A stretch of 64,000 bases of DNA from Parapedobacter koreensis (lineage in GTDB: Bacteria; Bacteroidota; Bacteroidia; Sphingobacteriales; Sphingobacteriaceae): the NCBI RefSeq assembly GCF_900109365.1, contig NZ_FNZR01000013.1, positions 1 through 64,000 on the forward strand, read 5' to 3'. The notes under the pieces were generated by a model, which saw only the letters and a program-made list of their open reading frames with translations, had not been told where the DNA came from and searched no databases. A program made the position numbers and the translations under genes. Shown piece after piece: positions 34,713 through 43,076 of the stretch; the stretch's first letter is position 1, and every line of letters begins with the position of its first letter.

Positions 34713-36776
34713 ATGTTAACAGTTGTGAAGCGAAAAATCCCCCTTATAAATCGTGAGATAAGCTGGTTGTATTTCAACGAGCGCGTGTTGCAGGAAGCTG
34801 CAGATAAGGCTGTTCCGCTCATGGAGCGCCTTCGGTTTTTGGCTATTTTTTCTTCCAATTTAGATGAGTTTTATCGGGTACGGGTAGCTACGCTCAATCG
34901 GCTTGTAGACATCAATAATAAGACCAAAACCATGCTCGGGTTTAATCCGAAAAAGATTCTGAACGAAATTAAGAACATCGTTGTCCGGCTCGAAAAGCGG
35001 TTTGATTACCTCTATGAACAGGAGATTATCAAAGAACTGGAAGCACAGAAAATTTTCATTATCAATGAGCAACAACTGAATGTAGGGCGCGGCACGTACG
35101 TGCGCGAATATTTTAGGCGGCAAGTGCTGCCTACGCTCGTTCCCATCATGTTGGAGGATAATGCCACGAAACCTTTTCCCGAACTGAAAGATAGGCATAT
35201 TTACTTTATTGTCAAGCTGACCTTTCGCAAAAAGGTAAAGTATGCATTGGTGGAAATCCCCACGGCCATTATGTCCCGGTTTCTGATATTGCCAGAAAAC
35301 AAGGGGTTGAAATTCATTATTTTGCTGGATGACATCATCCGTTATTGCCTCGACGACTTGTTTTTTATCTTTGAGTATGACACGGTGGAGGCATATGGCA
35401 TCCAGCTGACACGCGATGCAGAGCTGGATATCGACGCCAATGTGAGCGAGAAGTTTGTGGACGCCTTGTTGCAGAGTTTGCAGCGTAGAGATAAAGGCCG
35501 GCCCATGCGGTTGCTGTATGATAGCGACATCCCATTGGACACGCTTAATTACTTGGTTTCGCGGATGTTGTTGGATCCGGAAGCGCTCATCCCCGGGGGC
35601 AGGTATCACAATTTCAAGGATTTTATTGATTTCCCAAATGTAGGCGGGCCATCGCTGGAGTACCCGTCTATGCCGCAATTGCGGGTGAATAACCTGGATT
35701 TGGGACGGAGCATATTCAGCCAAATGGCACAACGTGACTATTTGGTGAGTTTGCCCTACCAATCATTTGATTATATTGTCCATTTCCTTCGGGAAGCGGC
35801 AATAGACCCCAAGGTCAAGGAAATCAATATCTGCTTGTATCGGTTGGCCGAAAATTCCAGTGTCATCAATGCACTCATCAATGCGGCGCAAAATGGCAAA
35901 AAAGTCAATTGCCTGCTCGAATTGAAAGCTCGTTTTGATGAGGAAGCCAATATCTATTGGCGCAACCGCTTGGAAGAAGGCGGCGTGAATGTAAATATCG
36001 GCGTGGTGCAATACAAAGTACACGCCAAAATCTGCCTTATCGCACGTCGCGAAAAAAGAGGACTGGTCTATTATGCCACTCTTGCCACGGGCAATTTCAA
36101 CGAGAAAACAGCCAAAATTTATTGTGATCACAGCTTGTTTACTGTTAATCCATTAATTACCAAAGATCTCAAACGTCTTTTCAAAGGACTGGAGAAGCAG
36201 ACGTTTCATCGTGGCTATAAATCCATCATCGCCTCGCCGTTGGAAACCCGCCAGCGTCTTTATCAACTCATTGCTAATGAAATATCCATGACCAAATCCG
36301 GGAAGAGAGGTTACATGATTCTAAAAATGAATAGCTTATCGGATGAGGAGATGATTGAAAGGCTTTATGAGGCGAATAACGCGGGGGTGACCATCCAGCT
36401 CATCGTGCGTGGTATGTGTTGCTTGGTGCCGGGGCAGGCGGGCTTCAGCGATCGCATCACGGTGAGGAGCATTGTTGATCGGTATTTGGAACATGCACGT
36501 ATCTGGATCTTTGGAAACGGGGGAGACGAACTGGTTTACCTATCGTCTGCCGATCTGATGGCGCGTAATATCGACCGTAGGGTAGAGGTGGCATTTCCGA
36601 TAATTGATGCCCGCGTCAAAAAGGAAGTCCGCGATATTATCGATATCCAACTCAAGGACAACAGCAAGGCCCGTGAAATCAATCAGTTGAATAATAACCG
36701 ATATATCGGTGCCAAGAACAAAATCAGGCACCGTGCACAGGAGGACATTTACAATTATCTGAAATATAAATCATAA
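34713..36776 (+). CDS. ppk1: Polyphosphate kinase 1
   Basis: 687 residues, the standard PPK1 length. It polymerises the gamma phosphate of ATP into polyphosphate and runs in reverse. The N domain begins with INREISWLYFNERVLQEA, the head domain contains RFLAIFSSNLDEFYRVRVA, and the catalytic phospholipase-D-like halves hold the autophosphorylated His (QYKVHAKICLI) and the second His (VDRYLEHARIWIF). ELKARFDEEANIYW and TGNFNEKTAKIYCDHSLFT are conserved nucleotide and phosphate contacts. The ppx gene starts 6 bp after its stop, so polyphosphate synthesis and breakdown are one operon. A Pho-box-like repeat lies upstream. Confidence 0.96.
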   Translation: MLTVVKRKIPLINREISWLYFNERVLQEAADKAVPLMERLRFLAIFSSNLDEFYRVRVATLNRLVDINNKTKTMLGFNPKKILNEIKNIVVRLEKRFDYLYEQEIIKELEAQKIFIINEQQLNVGRGTYVREYFRRQVLPTLVPIMLEDNATKPFPELKDRHIYFIVKLTFRKKVKYALVEIPTAIMSRFLILPENKGLKFIILLDDIIRYCLDDLFFIFEYDTVEAYGIQLTRDAELDIDANVSEKFVDALLQSLQRRDKGRPMRLLYDSDIPLDTLNYLVSRMLLDPEALIPGGRYHNFKDFIDFPNVGGPSLEYPSMPQLRVNNLDLGRSIFSQMAQRDYLVSLPYQSFDYIVHFLREAAIDPKVKEINICLYRLAENSSVINALINAAQNGKKVNCLLELKARFDEEANIYWRNRLEEGGVNVNIGVVQYKVHAKICLIARREKRGLVYYATLATGNFNEKTAKIYCDHSLFTVNPLITKDLKRLFKGLEKQTFHRGYKSIIASPLETRQRLYQLIANEISMTKSGKRGYMILKMNSLSDEEMIERLYEANNAGVTIQLIVRGMCCLVPGQAGFSDRITVRSIVDRYLEHARIWIFGNGGDELVYLSSADLMARNIDRRVEVAFPIIDARVKKEVRDIIDIQLKDNSKAREINQLNNNRYIGAKNKIRHRAQEDIYNYLKYKS

Positions 36777-36782
36777 TCAATC

Positions 36783-37679
36783 GTGAGGTACGCAGCTATT
36801 GACATCGGATCGAATGCAGTGAGGCTATTGATAGCCGATATTATCCAGAATAACGACATCATATCATTTAAAAAGAATACGTTGGTGCGGGTACCGCTGC
36901 GCCTAGGTGATGACGCATTTATTGATCGAAAAATATCCGAACCGAAAGTGGGAGATCTGGTGAAGACGATGTCTGCGTTCCGTAGTTTGATGGATGTATA
37001 TCGAGTAAGTGCGTATATGGCGTGTGCCACGTCTGCCATGCGCGAAGCCGAAAATGGCAACGCGTTGGTCAAGGAAATTAAAGATGCAGGTATTGACTTG
37101 CAAATTATCGACGGTAGCGAGGAAGCCAGGATCATTTACAACAGCCATATCGAACAGCACCTTGGAAATAAAAAAGCGTATTTGTACATCGACGTGGGCG
37201 GGGGCAGCACAGAGTTGTCGGTATTTGCCGATACCAAGCTGGTCGCCTCAGCCTCGTTCAATATCGGCACTATCCGTATCTTGGATAATCAGGATAAAGA
37301 AGAAACGTGGGATGAAATGAAAACGTGGGTAAAAACGCATACCCGTATGTTTAAAGCGGTATATGGTATTGGCACCGGTGGCAATATCAATAAGTTGTCG
37401 CGGCTCGCCAGCGATAAGGAGGACAAACCCATCTCCTATGCCAAATTAAAATCATTGTATGAATACCTCAGTTCGTTTTCGTTAAAAGATCGCATCAATG
37501 TATTGGGATTGAATAATGATCGTGCTGACGTCATTATCCCAGCCTGTGAAATTTTCCTGACGTTGATGAAATACGGCCATTTACGGCAGGTTATTGTGCC
37601 CCGGGTAGGCTTGGTGGATGGAATTATCCAAACATTGATTGATAAACACCTTTCGCCAACTTTGGGCGAAACGGAATGA
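36783..37679 (+). CDS. ppx: Exopolyphosphatase / Ppx-GppA family phosphatase
   Basis: 298 residues from a GTG start at 36783 (VRYAAIDIGSNAVRLLIADI). The actin-like ATPase fold has phosphate-1 AIDIGSNAVRLLIAD, the acidic FATSAMREA-type segment (ACATSAMREAENG) and phosphate-2 LYIDVGGGSTELSVF, then GTGGNINKLSRLA. It is the short form without the C-terminal HD-like extension of E. coli Ppx/GppA. It releases phosphate from the ends of polyphosphate or hydrolyses pppGpp; the operon with ppk1 favours the former. Confidence 0.93.
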   Translation: MRYAAIDIGSNAVRLLIADIIQNNDIISFKKNTLVRVPLRLGDDAFIDRKISEPKVGDLVKTMSAFRSLMDVYRVSAYMACATSAMREAENGNALVKEIKDAGIDLQIIDGSEEARIIYNSHIEQHLGNKKAYLYIDVGGGSTELSVFADTKLVASASFNIGTIRILDNQDKEETWDEMKTWVKTHTRMFKAVYGIGTGGNINKLSRLASDKEDKPISYAKLKSLYEYLSSFSLKDRINVLGLNNDRADVIIPACEIFLTLMKYGHLRQVIVPRVGLVDGIIQTLIDKHLSPTLGETE

Positions 37680-37753
37680 GCTACCTCGCAAAAGCAACTG
37701 GATAGGTCGTTCAAGAGGACGACAAAATTGTTTTATATGCAGTTTCTTTAAAC

Positions 37754-37784
37754 TTGCATATAAATACAATTTTATCTAAGTTTG
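37754..37784 (+). promoter_or_regulatory. Promoter of tRNA-Leu (TTG-N20-TAAGTTTG)
   Basis: TTG (37754-37756), 20 bp, TAAGTTTG (37777-37784), exact to the consensus. The start would fall about 10 nt before the mature tRNA. Confidence 0.7.
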
Positions 37785-37800
37785 CGCCAGAAAATCCTCT

Positions 37801-37883
37801 GCGGAAGTGGCGAAATTGGTAGACGCACCATCTTGAGGGGGTGGCGCCTTATGGGCGTGGCAGTTCGAATCTGCTCTTCCGCA
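37801..37883 (+). tRNA. tRNA-Leu (anticodon GAG)
   Basis: The acceptor stem GCGGAAG (37801-37807) pairs with CTTCCGC (37876-37882), with discriminator A at 37883. The anticodon stem CCATC/GGTGG encloses loop TTGAGGG, anticodon GAG. A long variable arm (CGCC...GGGCG) marks a class II tRNA, and the T-arm is GGCAG-TTCGAAT-CTGCT. CCA is not encoded. Confidence 0.96.
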
Positions 37884-37895
37884 CAGCCAGTATAG

Positions 37896-37921
37896 AACCC
37901 TTGCTTTAGCAAGGGTTTTTT
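37896..37921 (+). terminator. Rho-independent terminator of tRNA-Leu
   Basis: AACCCTTGC and GCAAGGGTT form a perfect 9-bp stem around TTTA, followed by a run of T. Confidence 0.9.
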
Positions 37922-38070
37922 CATTTAAGCAGCCAACCTATTCTTGAAATCTTAAAGAAGACATACCTTGAAAATAGAAAACAGAACGAAGGTTGGCTCG
38001 TTTGCCCCTGTATGTTGGCATATCGGCCACCCATTGATTGGTCGAATTGTGACGAACTTAGTTTCGTCGT

Positions 38071-38487
38071 ATGGATAGAAACAACATATTGATCGAGCGG
38101 CTATTCGATGTCCCGGTAGCACGGCTGTGGGAAATTTGGACCAAGCCCGAGTTTATTAACCAATGGTTTGGTTCGGATCCGAAGGGGATCGTCATTTCAT
38201 CAGATATTGACCTGGCAGTAGGAGGGCAATACCGGATTATTTTTCAAGACTCAGATGGCAGTATCCATACTGCATTTGGTGAGTATACAGAGGTCGTTGA
38301 GTTGGAGAAACTGCGGTACACGTGGCAGTGGGAAAGCGAAGCGGGCTATATTTCGACCGTCATCGTAGCGTTTATTCCCAAGGCGGAAAAGACCCTATTG
38401 ATATTCGAGCACGTTAATCTTAATCCAAACTCGGCTCACGAGTACTTTATGGGTTGGAATGGAGCTATGGATAAAATTGTTAAGTAA
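38071..38487 (+). CDS. SRPBCC / AHSA1-like (START-fold) protein
   Basis: 138 residues. LIERLFDVPVARLWEIWTKPEFINQWFGSDP at the N-terminus and the later GEYTEVVELEKLRYTWQWES are typical of AHSA1 proteins (the Hsp90 activator Aha1 C-domain fold), which form a cavity for hydrophobic ligands. The usual C-terminal helix is shorter than in most members. A small inverted repeat GACGAA-CTTAGT-TTCGTC (38051-38068) lies directly before the ATG and no ribosome-binding site is visible. Function in the cell is unknown. Confidence 0.85.
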   Translation: MDRNNILIERLFDVPVARLWEIWTKPEFINQWFGSDPKGIVISSDIDLAVGGQYRIIFQDSDGSIHTAFGEYTEVVELEKLRYTWQWESEAGYISTVIVAFIPKAEKTLLIFEHVNLNPNSAHEYFMGWNGAMDKIVK

Positions 38488-38492
38488 TGCTC

Positions 38493-38990
38493 TTATTCTG
38501 CTATCCGTAGAAAAACAATATAGGTATGGGCATTATGGAAAAGCAGAAATAGGCAGCATACGGACAATACTAACCATCTGCCGAAAGGCAGGCCAAAGAA
38601 AAATGAACGTCCGATATATGCGATACCGAGCATCCACAAAGCTGGCGTCCATGCGGGCGCGGTGAAGCCCAATAAGCTATTGCTCCAACCGCTTTCCGGC
38701 CGATAGATGAGCATCAGCCAACTAGCAAAGTAAGCAAACAACCCAAAACCATAGGATAGCCATGCCCATCGGGCTTGCAGGTTGTCCTTGTTCAGCGGCA
38801 TCATAAACGTCAAGATAAAAAACAGCATGCGGAAGGTCTGCTCACCGTAGCTTACCACAGGTGGAATCTCCTTCGAAAACGTATCCGGCAAAAAGGCCAC
38901 AGGCAGTTGATTTGCCCAACCCATATTCCAAGCAAGAATAGGGATGGTCAGGATAAAGCAGTTAATGAAATATTTACGGAAAGGTTCCAA
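38493..38990 (-). CDS. Small integral membrane protein, function unknown
   Basis: 165 residues with about four to five membrane helices: FINCFILTIPILAWNMGW, FRMLFFILTFMMPL, LSYGFGLFAYFASWLMLIY, WTPALWMLGIAYIGRSFFFG and WLVLSVCCLFLLFHNAHTYI. I do not recognise the family. It is followed on the same strand, 12 bp upstream, by the DUF3052-like gene, and ends five bases from the stop of the convergent SRPBCC gene. Confidence 0.7.
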   Translation of the reverse strand: MEPFRKYFINCFILTIPILAWNMGWANQLPVAFLPDTFSKEIPPVVSYGEQTFRMLFFILTFMMPLNKDNLQARWAWLSYGFGLFAYFASWLMLIYRPESGWSNSLLGFTAPAWTPALWMLGIAYIGRSFFFGLPFGRWLVLSVCCLFLLFHNAHTYIVFLRIAE

Positions 38991-39002
38991 TTGAAGTCCG
39001 TC

Positions 39003-39467
39003 TCAACGTTTGCTTGTCGTCCGTTGCTTCGCCTTGTCTGTCAGCGCAAAGTCTTCCCTTCTGGTGATGTGTTTGATGTTGTCCACATTCCGGAAGCGTA
39101 GGGCACTCCAATCCTCATCTATTGCTACTTGGCGAACGGGTTCGAGGTCGTATCGGCCGAGACTTGCCCATCCAGTGTCCCGGTTGAAATCGCATTTATA
39201 TTTTTTTGATGTACCTTTTGGGTAACAAAACCAAAGAACCGCATCTGTTTCCAGTTTTGTGGCGACCTGTTCGATGATGCGATCAATTTCGGTTTGTTTG
39301 GTGACGAAAGCGACCATAAAGGAGATGCTTTCCACTTGATCTGCATTAGTAAGGATATGTGCAACGGAGGCCATATCATTCAATTCCTGCTGGAAACTAT
39401 CCGGATGATTGATGGATAGGATAGTGGGTTGATTTTTGAAATTGAGCTTTTTGAACAATGTATTCAT
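39003..39467 (-). CDS. DUF3052-like conserved protein
   Basis: 154 residues. The pattern LFKKLNFKNQPTILSINHPDSF, then ISFMVAFVTKQTEIDRIIEQVATKLETDAVLWFCYPKGTSKKYKCDFNRDTGW, and VRQVAIDEDWSALRFRNVD follows the DUF3052 group (conserved YPKG, NRDTGW and the DWSALRFR ending). These are cytoplasmic proteins of unknown role. It probably forms an operon with the small membrane protein downstream. Confidence 0.75.
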   Translation of the reverse strand: MNTLFKKLNFKNQPTILSINHPDSFQQELNDMASVAHILTNADQVESISFMVAFVTKQTEIDRIIEQVATKLETDAVLWFCYPKGTSKKYKCDFNRDTGWASLGRYDLEPVRQVAIDEDWSALRFRNVDNIKHITRREDFALTDKAKQRTTSKR

Positions 39468-39642
39468 GCGTTTTGTGCTCTTGGGGCCAATTTACATAAA
39501 AATTCAATAAAAAGGGCATCCCGTTTAAAAATTCTTAAAAATGGTAAATTCCTTATCGATATATTTTATGAAACAAACCTTTTCTCCAGCGTGTTAGTAT
39601 ACCATAGTATTAAACAAGAGGGTAAAATTAAAAAACAATGTC

Positions 39643-39855
39643 ATGGCTATTGTAAAAGTAATCGAAGTCATCGCGTCATCAGATACCAGTTTTGATGATG
39701 CCATCCGCAGCGCCGTAAAGGAAGTATCAGCCACTGTAAAAAATATAGACTCCGTGTATGTGAAGGATTTTAAGGTGCATGTAAAAGATGGTGAAGTAGC
39801 TTCTTATGGGGCTATCTGTAAAGTCTCTTTCCGGGTCGAACGCGGTGAAGCCTAA
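39643..39855 (+). CDS. Dodecin family protein
   Basis: 70 residues with the dodecin strand-helix-strand pattern: IVKVIEVIASSDTSFDDAIRSAVKEVSATVKNIDSVYVKDFKVHVKDG...YGAICKVSFRV. Dodecins form hollow dodecamers that hold flavins. The Trp that stacks on flavin in archaeal and Thermus dodecins (after VxNV) is replaced here by Ser (VKNIDSVYV), as in the mycobacterial calcium dodecin that does not use flavin. The gene is single, in a short A/T-rich interval, and its stop adjoins that of the gene on the other strand. Confidence 0.9.
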   Translation: MAIVKVIEVIASSDTSFDDAIRSAVKEVSATVKNIDSVYVKDFKVHVKDGEVASYGAICKVSFRVERGEA

Positions 39856-40650
39856 TTAGCGGTTGTTCTGTTCGGGGACTTTTATTTCAGCGCGTTGTTG
39901 AGGTGTCAATTCCTTGAACTTGGCATACGTATCCATGATGTAGAGACGCAAGTCAGCTTCATCGGCAGTAGCGAGGAATTCCACCGTAGGGCGGTATTTG
40001 GTCATGTACAGTTCAAGTTCTTCTCCTGCTAAGGGTGTGACGGCTGTGACGGCTTCTCGGGTGAAGCGTGCGTCTATTTTGCGGCGATCCTGCTCCGCGA
40101 GCAACAATTTATAGCGCATGCGGGCCTGCCGCCCCTCCTCTCCAAACCAGCGCGAGGGTGAGATACGTATACCGCCCCGGTATTGCGACGCCTCTTCGAC
40201 TTTGCCTTCTTTCTGTGCCCGTTCGATTTCTGTAGCCAATCGGCTATCTGTCATGGCTTGTATTTGTACTTCATCGATTTGGATCGCACTGCCATCCGGC
40301 GTCATGTATACCCGTTTGATATCAAATTCAATGACCACCACGGTATCTGTACGATAACCGGGATATTCAAACTGTAACCGTTCATTTTTTTTAGCCGGGA
40401 TGGTGAATTTGCCATCTCCCATACTTGCCGACAGTGCACCGGTATTCAGGTTTTTAATTTCTACATAGGGTAGTGGCTCGCCGCTGTTCAATTCGAGCAC
40501 ATATCCGGTGAGCACCGTATCTTGTGTCTCAGGTATATTGCCTTGTGCAGCTACGGTATGCGCAAAAATCGTTATTAGTATAAAATGCAGCGCACCAATT
40601 AAGCGTATTACGGTCTTGGATGTGGATCTTAATTTCGTGCACTGCATCAT
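39856..40650 (-). CDS. Exported carboxypeptidase-like regulatory domain protein
   Basis: 264 residues. A signal peptide (LIGALHFILITIFAHTVAAQ) precedes a carboxypeptidase D regulatory-like domain (TVLTGYVLELNSGEPLPYVEIKNLNTGALSASMGDGKFTIPAK), the fold usually at the N-terminus of TonB receptors, here without a receptor. The rest is helical and charged, a domain I do not recognise that occurs in similar Bacteroidota proteins. It begins 22 bp after the M1 peptidase gene, so they are probably co-transcribed. Confidence 0.75.
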   Translation of the reverse strand: MMQCTKLRSTSKTVIRLIGALHFILITIFAHTVAAQGNIPETQDTVLTGYVLELNSGEPLPYVEIKNLNTGALSASMGDGKFTIPAKKNERLQFEYPGYRTDTVVVIEFDIKRVYMTPDGSAIQIDEVQIQAMTDSRLATEIERAQKEGKVEEASQYRGGIRISPSRWFGEEGRQARMRYKLLLAEQDRRKIDARFTREAVTAVTPLAGEELELYMTKYRPTVEFLATADEADLRLYIMDTYAKFKELTPQQRAEIKVPEQNNR

Positions 40651-40672
40651 ATTTCCAACTTATTATTTTTGC

Positions 40673-42646
40673 TTATTGTATAACACTGGCTTCCCAGCGA
40701 TTGTTATCCGGATTATGGTCAGGATATACTTTGTCAGGATCTAGTTGTACCGCAACGACTTCCTCGGTCGATGGATATTTAAATGTCCAAGATGTGTTGC
40801 GCTCCCATACTTCTACAGGTAATTTTACACGGTGTGTGTCGCCGCTCTTCGTGGTAATGTCCACGACAATGGGCATGGGCAATTTTTCTAAGTTGTCGAC
40901 GGTAATAAGCACTCCTTTGCTTGGATCGTTGTCATAGTATACGACATTGCGTACAGCTTGGTCAAACCGCCAATTGTATTTGAACCAGCCACGCCAAAAC
41001 CAATTGAGATTTTCGCCCGCTACATTTTCAATGGTACGGAAGAAATCTTCCGGCGTAGGATGTTTATAGGCCCAACGATGAAGATAAGCCTTGAAAGCGC
41101 GGTCAAACCGTTCAGGACCAAGGATTTCATTGCGGAGCAGCGTGAGGCCAAATCCGGGTTTGAGATAGGCTAATATACCGATGTTGCGCTCCTGCATGTT
41201 CTGGGGGGTACTCATCACCGGTTCAAGATCGGGTCTCGTAAGTGCCTGTGCCAGCCGGTTGGCATCACCCCTGGGGCGGTAATATTCTCCACCGTTGAAT
41301 GCTTCTGTAGACAGGTCGTTGATAAACGTGTTAAAACCTTCATCCATCCAAGCATGCAGGCGCTCATTGCTGCCCACAATCATCGGAAACCAAATGTGGC
41401 CGAATTCATGATCCGTCACGCCCCATAATCCGGATCCTTTGGATTTGAAGCTACAGAAGACAATGCCGGGATATTCCATGCCGCCGATGTCGGCCGCTAC
41501 ATTTACCGCAACCGGGTAGGGATACTCCATCAGTGTTTTCGAATAAAACTCGATAGCTGCCTTGGTGTATTCCGTGGAACGCTCCCAAGCGTTGTTTCCA
41601 TTGCTCTCGACAGGGTAGGCAGATAATGCCAGGGAACTGGCTCCACTGGGGAGGTTGATTTTTGCCCCGTCGACGATGAATGCTGGTGAGGAAGCCCATG
41701 CTACGTCATGGGATTTATTGAGCCTGAATTTCCAAGTCAGCTCTTTTTTCCCTTGCGGACGGGAAGCAGGTTGTGCTATTTCTTCCGCCGAGCGGATAAT
41801 GACAGTTTTGTCGCTTGTTTTCGCTTGTTCCAGCCGCTTGGCTTGCTCAGGCGTATATACTTCGTTGGGATTAAGAAGTTCGCCACCCATGACCACGATG
41901 TGGTTGGCTGGGGCGGTGATAGCCACTTCATAGTTGCCATATTCGAGGTAAAACTCGCCGGGGCCTGTGTAGGGTTGCACATTCCAGCCGAGGATATCAT
42001 CATACACCGCTACCCTTGGAAACCACTGCGCGATGGCGAAAATTTTACCATTTTGGGTTTCAAGCACACCCGTACGGTCGGCACCATGCGTAGGCACGAT
42101 GTAAGAATAGGCAATGCTGATGGTTGTTTTGCCGCCATTAGGCCGCAGGGGCTCAGGCAAGAATACCTGCATGCGCGTGTCCGTGATGAGGTGCTCTGCA
42201 TCATTGCCGTTGCCGAATTTGACGGACTCGATGTCATAGCCGCCATCGAAATCCGATTGGGCATCGCCATACCGGCTTCGGGTAAGTGGTACGATGAGGT
42301 GCCCGCGGCCGTCCTGCGAAAACATGTTCTGGTCGAGCTGCAACCAGATGAAATCAAGCTCATCTGGACTGTTATTCGTGTATTCGAGTGTGACAGTGGC
42401 CGTGATTTCATTGGTCTCGTCATTTAGTTTGGCTGCAATTTTATAGTCAACAGCGTTCTGCCAATAGTTTGGCCCCGGCATTCCGCTCGCCGAACGGTAT
42501 TCATTGCCATTGTTGGTGTAAAAGAAAGGATTGAAGGCTTCCTTGTAATCGTATTTGCTTGCTATGGTCTGTGACTGTACTGCAGATGGCAAAATGGCCA
42601 TCAGCAATGCAGCACCAATGATATTCGAAATAACCAATTTATTCAT
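40673..42646 (-). CDS. M1-family zinc metallopeptidase (exported)
   Basis: 657 residues with signal peptide (GAALLMAILPSAVQSQ). The zinc site is HEFGH followed by E in AWMDEGFNTF (HExxH-x18-E). The exopeptidase motif G(A/G)MEN appears as IGGMEYPG, the variant seen in the Bacteroidota/cold-active group. The N-terminal beta domain (YKIAAKLNDETNEITATVTLEYTN) is normal for M1 enzymes. It probably cleaves peptides in the periplasm; the terminal ERAP-like domain is short. It leads a two-gene operon. Confidence 0.92.
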   Translation of the reverse strand: MNKLVISNIIGAALLMAILPSAVQSQTIASKYDYKEAFNPFFYTNNGNEYRSASGMPGPNYWQNAVDYKIAAKLNDETNEITATVTLEYTNNSPDELDFIWLQLDQNMFSQDGRGHLIVPLTRSRYGDAQSDFDGGYDIESVKFGNGNDAEHLITDTRMQVFLPEPLRPNGGKTTISIAYSYIVPTHGADRTGVLETQNGKIFAIAQWFPRVAVYDDILGWNVQPYTGPGEFYLEYGNYEVAITAPANHIVVMGGELLNPNEVYTPEQAKRLEQAKTSDKTVIIRSAEEIAQPASRPQGKKELTWKFRLNKSHDVAWASSPAFIVDGAKINLPSGASSLALSAYPVESNGNNAWERSTEYTKAAIEFYSKTLMEYPYPVAVNVAADIGGMEYPGIVFCSFKSKGSGLWGVTDHEFGHIWFPMIVGSNERLHAWMDEGFNTFINDLSTEAFNGGEYYRPRGDANRLAQALTRPDLEPVMSTPQNMQERNIGILAYLKPGFGLTLLRNEILGPERFDRAFKAYLHRWAYKHPTPEDFFRTIENVAGENLNWFWRGWFKYNWRFDQAVRNVVYYDNDPSKGVLITVDNLEKLPMPIVVDITTKSGDTHRVKLPVEVWERNTSWTFKYPSTEEVVAVQLDPDKVYPDHNPDNNRWEASVIQ

Positions 42647-42667
42647 ATGTGTTGTGTTTGGTGTGAA

Positions 42668-43015
42668 CTATTTCAATTTGGCCGTGTATTCCGCTTCGTC
42701 AAATCCCAGGATGATACCACCTTTAGGGTTTTCGATGACGGGACGTTTGATGACGCTGGTTTTGGCACCCATGAGCTGGTTGGCAGAGGAAGCGTCGACC
42801 ACCGCACTTTGTTCTGCAGGTGAAAGCTGCCGCCACGTGGTACCCCGCTTATTTACCAAGGGTTCCCATCCGGTCTGTTCTTCCCAAGCATGAAGCTTAT
42901 CTTCTGAAACCCCTTCTTTCTTGAAATCATGGAAGGTATAGGAGATGTTGTTTTCTTCCAGCCATGTTAGGGCTTTTTTTACTGTATTGCAATTTTTGAT
43001 TCCGTAAATGTGCAT
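42668..43015 (-). CDS. Spx/MgsR/ArsC-like thioredoxin-fold protein
   Basis: 115 residues from the ATG at 43015 (MHIYGIKNCNTVKKALTWLEEN). The redox segment is CNTVKKA with a single Cys rather than the CxxC of Spx. HDFKKEGVSEDKLHAWEEQTGWEPLVNKRGTTWRQL and KRPVIENPKGGIILGFDEAEY are the ArsC-family hallmarks (conserved RG and P). The function may be stress-related or arsenate reductase-like; other catalytic Cys residues are absent, so true arsenate reductase activity is doubtful. Confidence 0.88.
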   Translation of the reverse strand: MHIYGIKNCNTVKKALTWLEENNISYTFHDFKKEGVSEDKLHAWEEQTGWEPLVNKRGTTWRQLSPAEQSAVVDASSANQLMGAKTSVIKRPVIENPKGGIILGFDEAEYTAKLK

Positions 43016-43076
43016 AATTGAATGATATCCGAGCAAACTTAAAATTAATATCCAAATTTACCGAAAAAAAGCCAGT

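Noticed and set aside
34860-35762. A 300-codon open frame opposite ppk1
   Set aside because: ppk1 is fully conserved across this stretch on the other strand.
38051-38068. Inverted repeat GACGAA-CTTAGT-TTCGTC as a terminator of an upstream unit
   Set aside because: No T-run follows and the tRNA terminator is already 130 bp upstream; it is more likely incidental or a start-site structure.
41708-42427. A 239-codon open frame opposite the M1 peptidase gene
   Set aside because: The M1 gene has the complete zinc motif and signal peptide; the antisense frame has no recognisable features.
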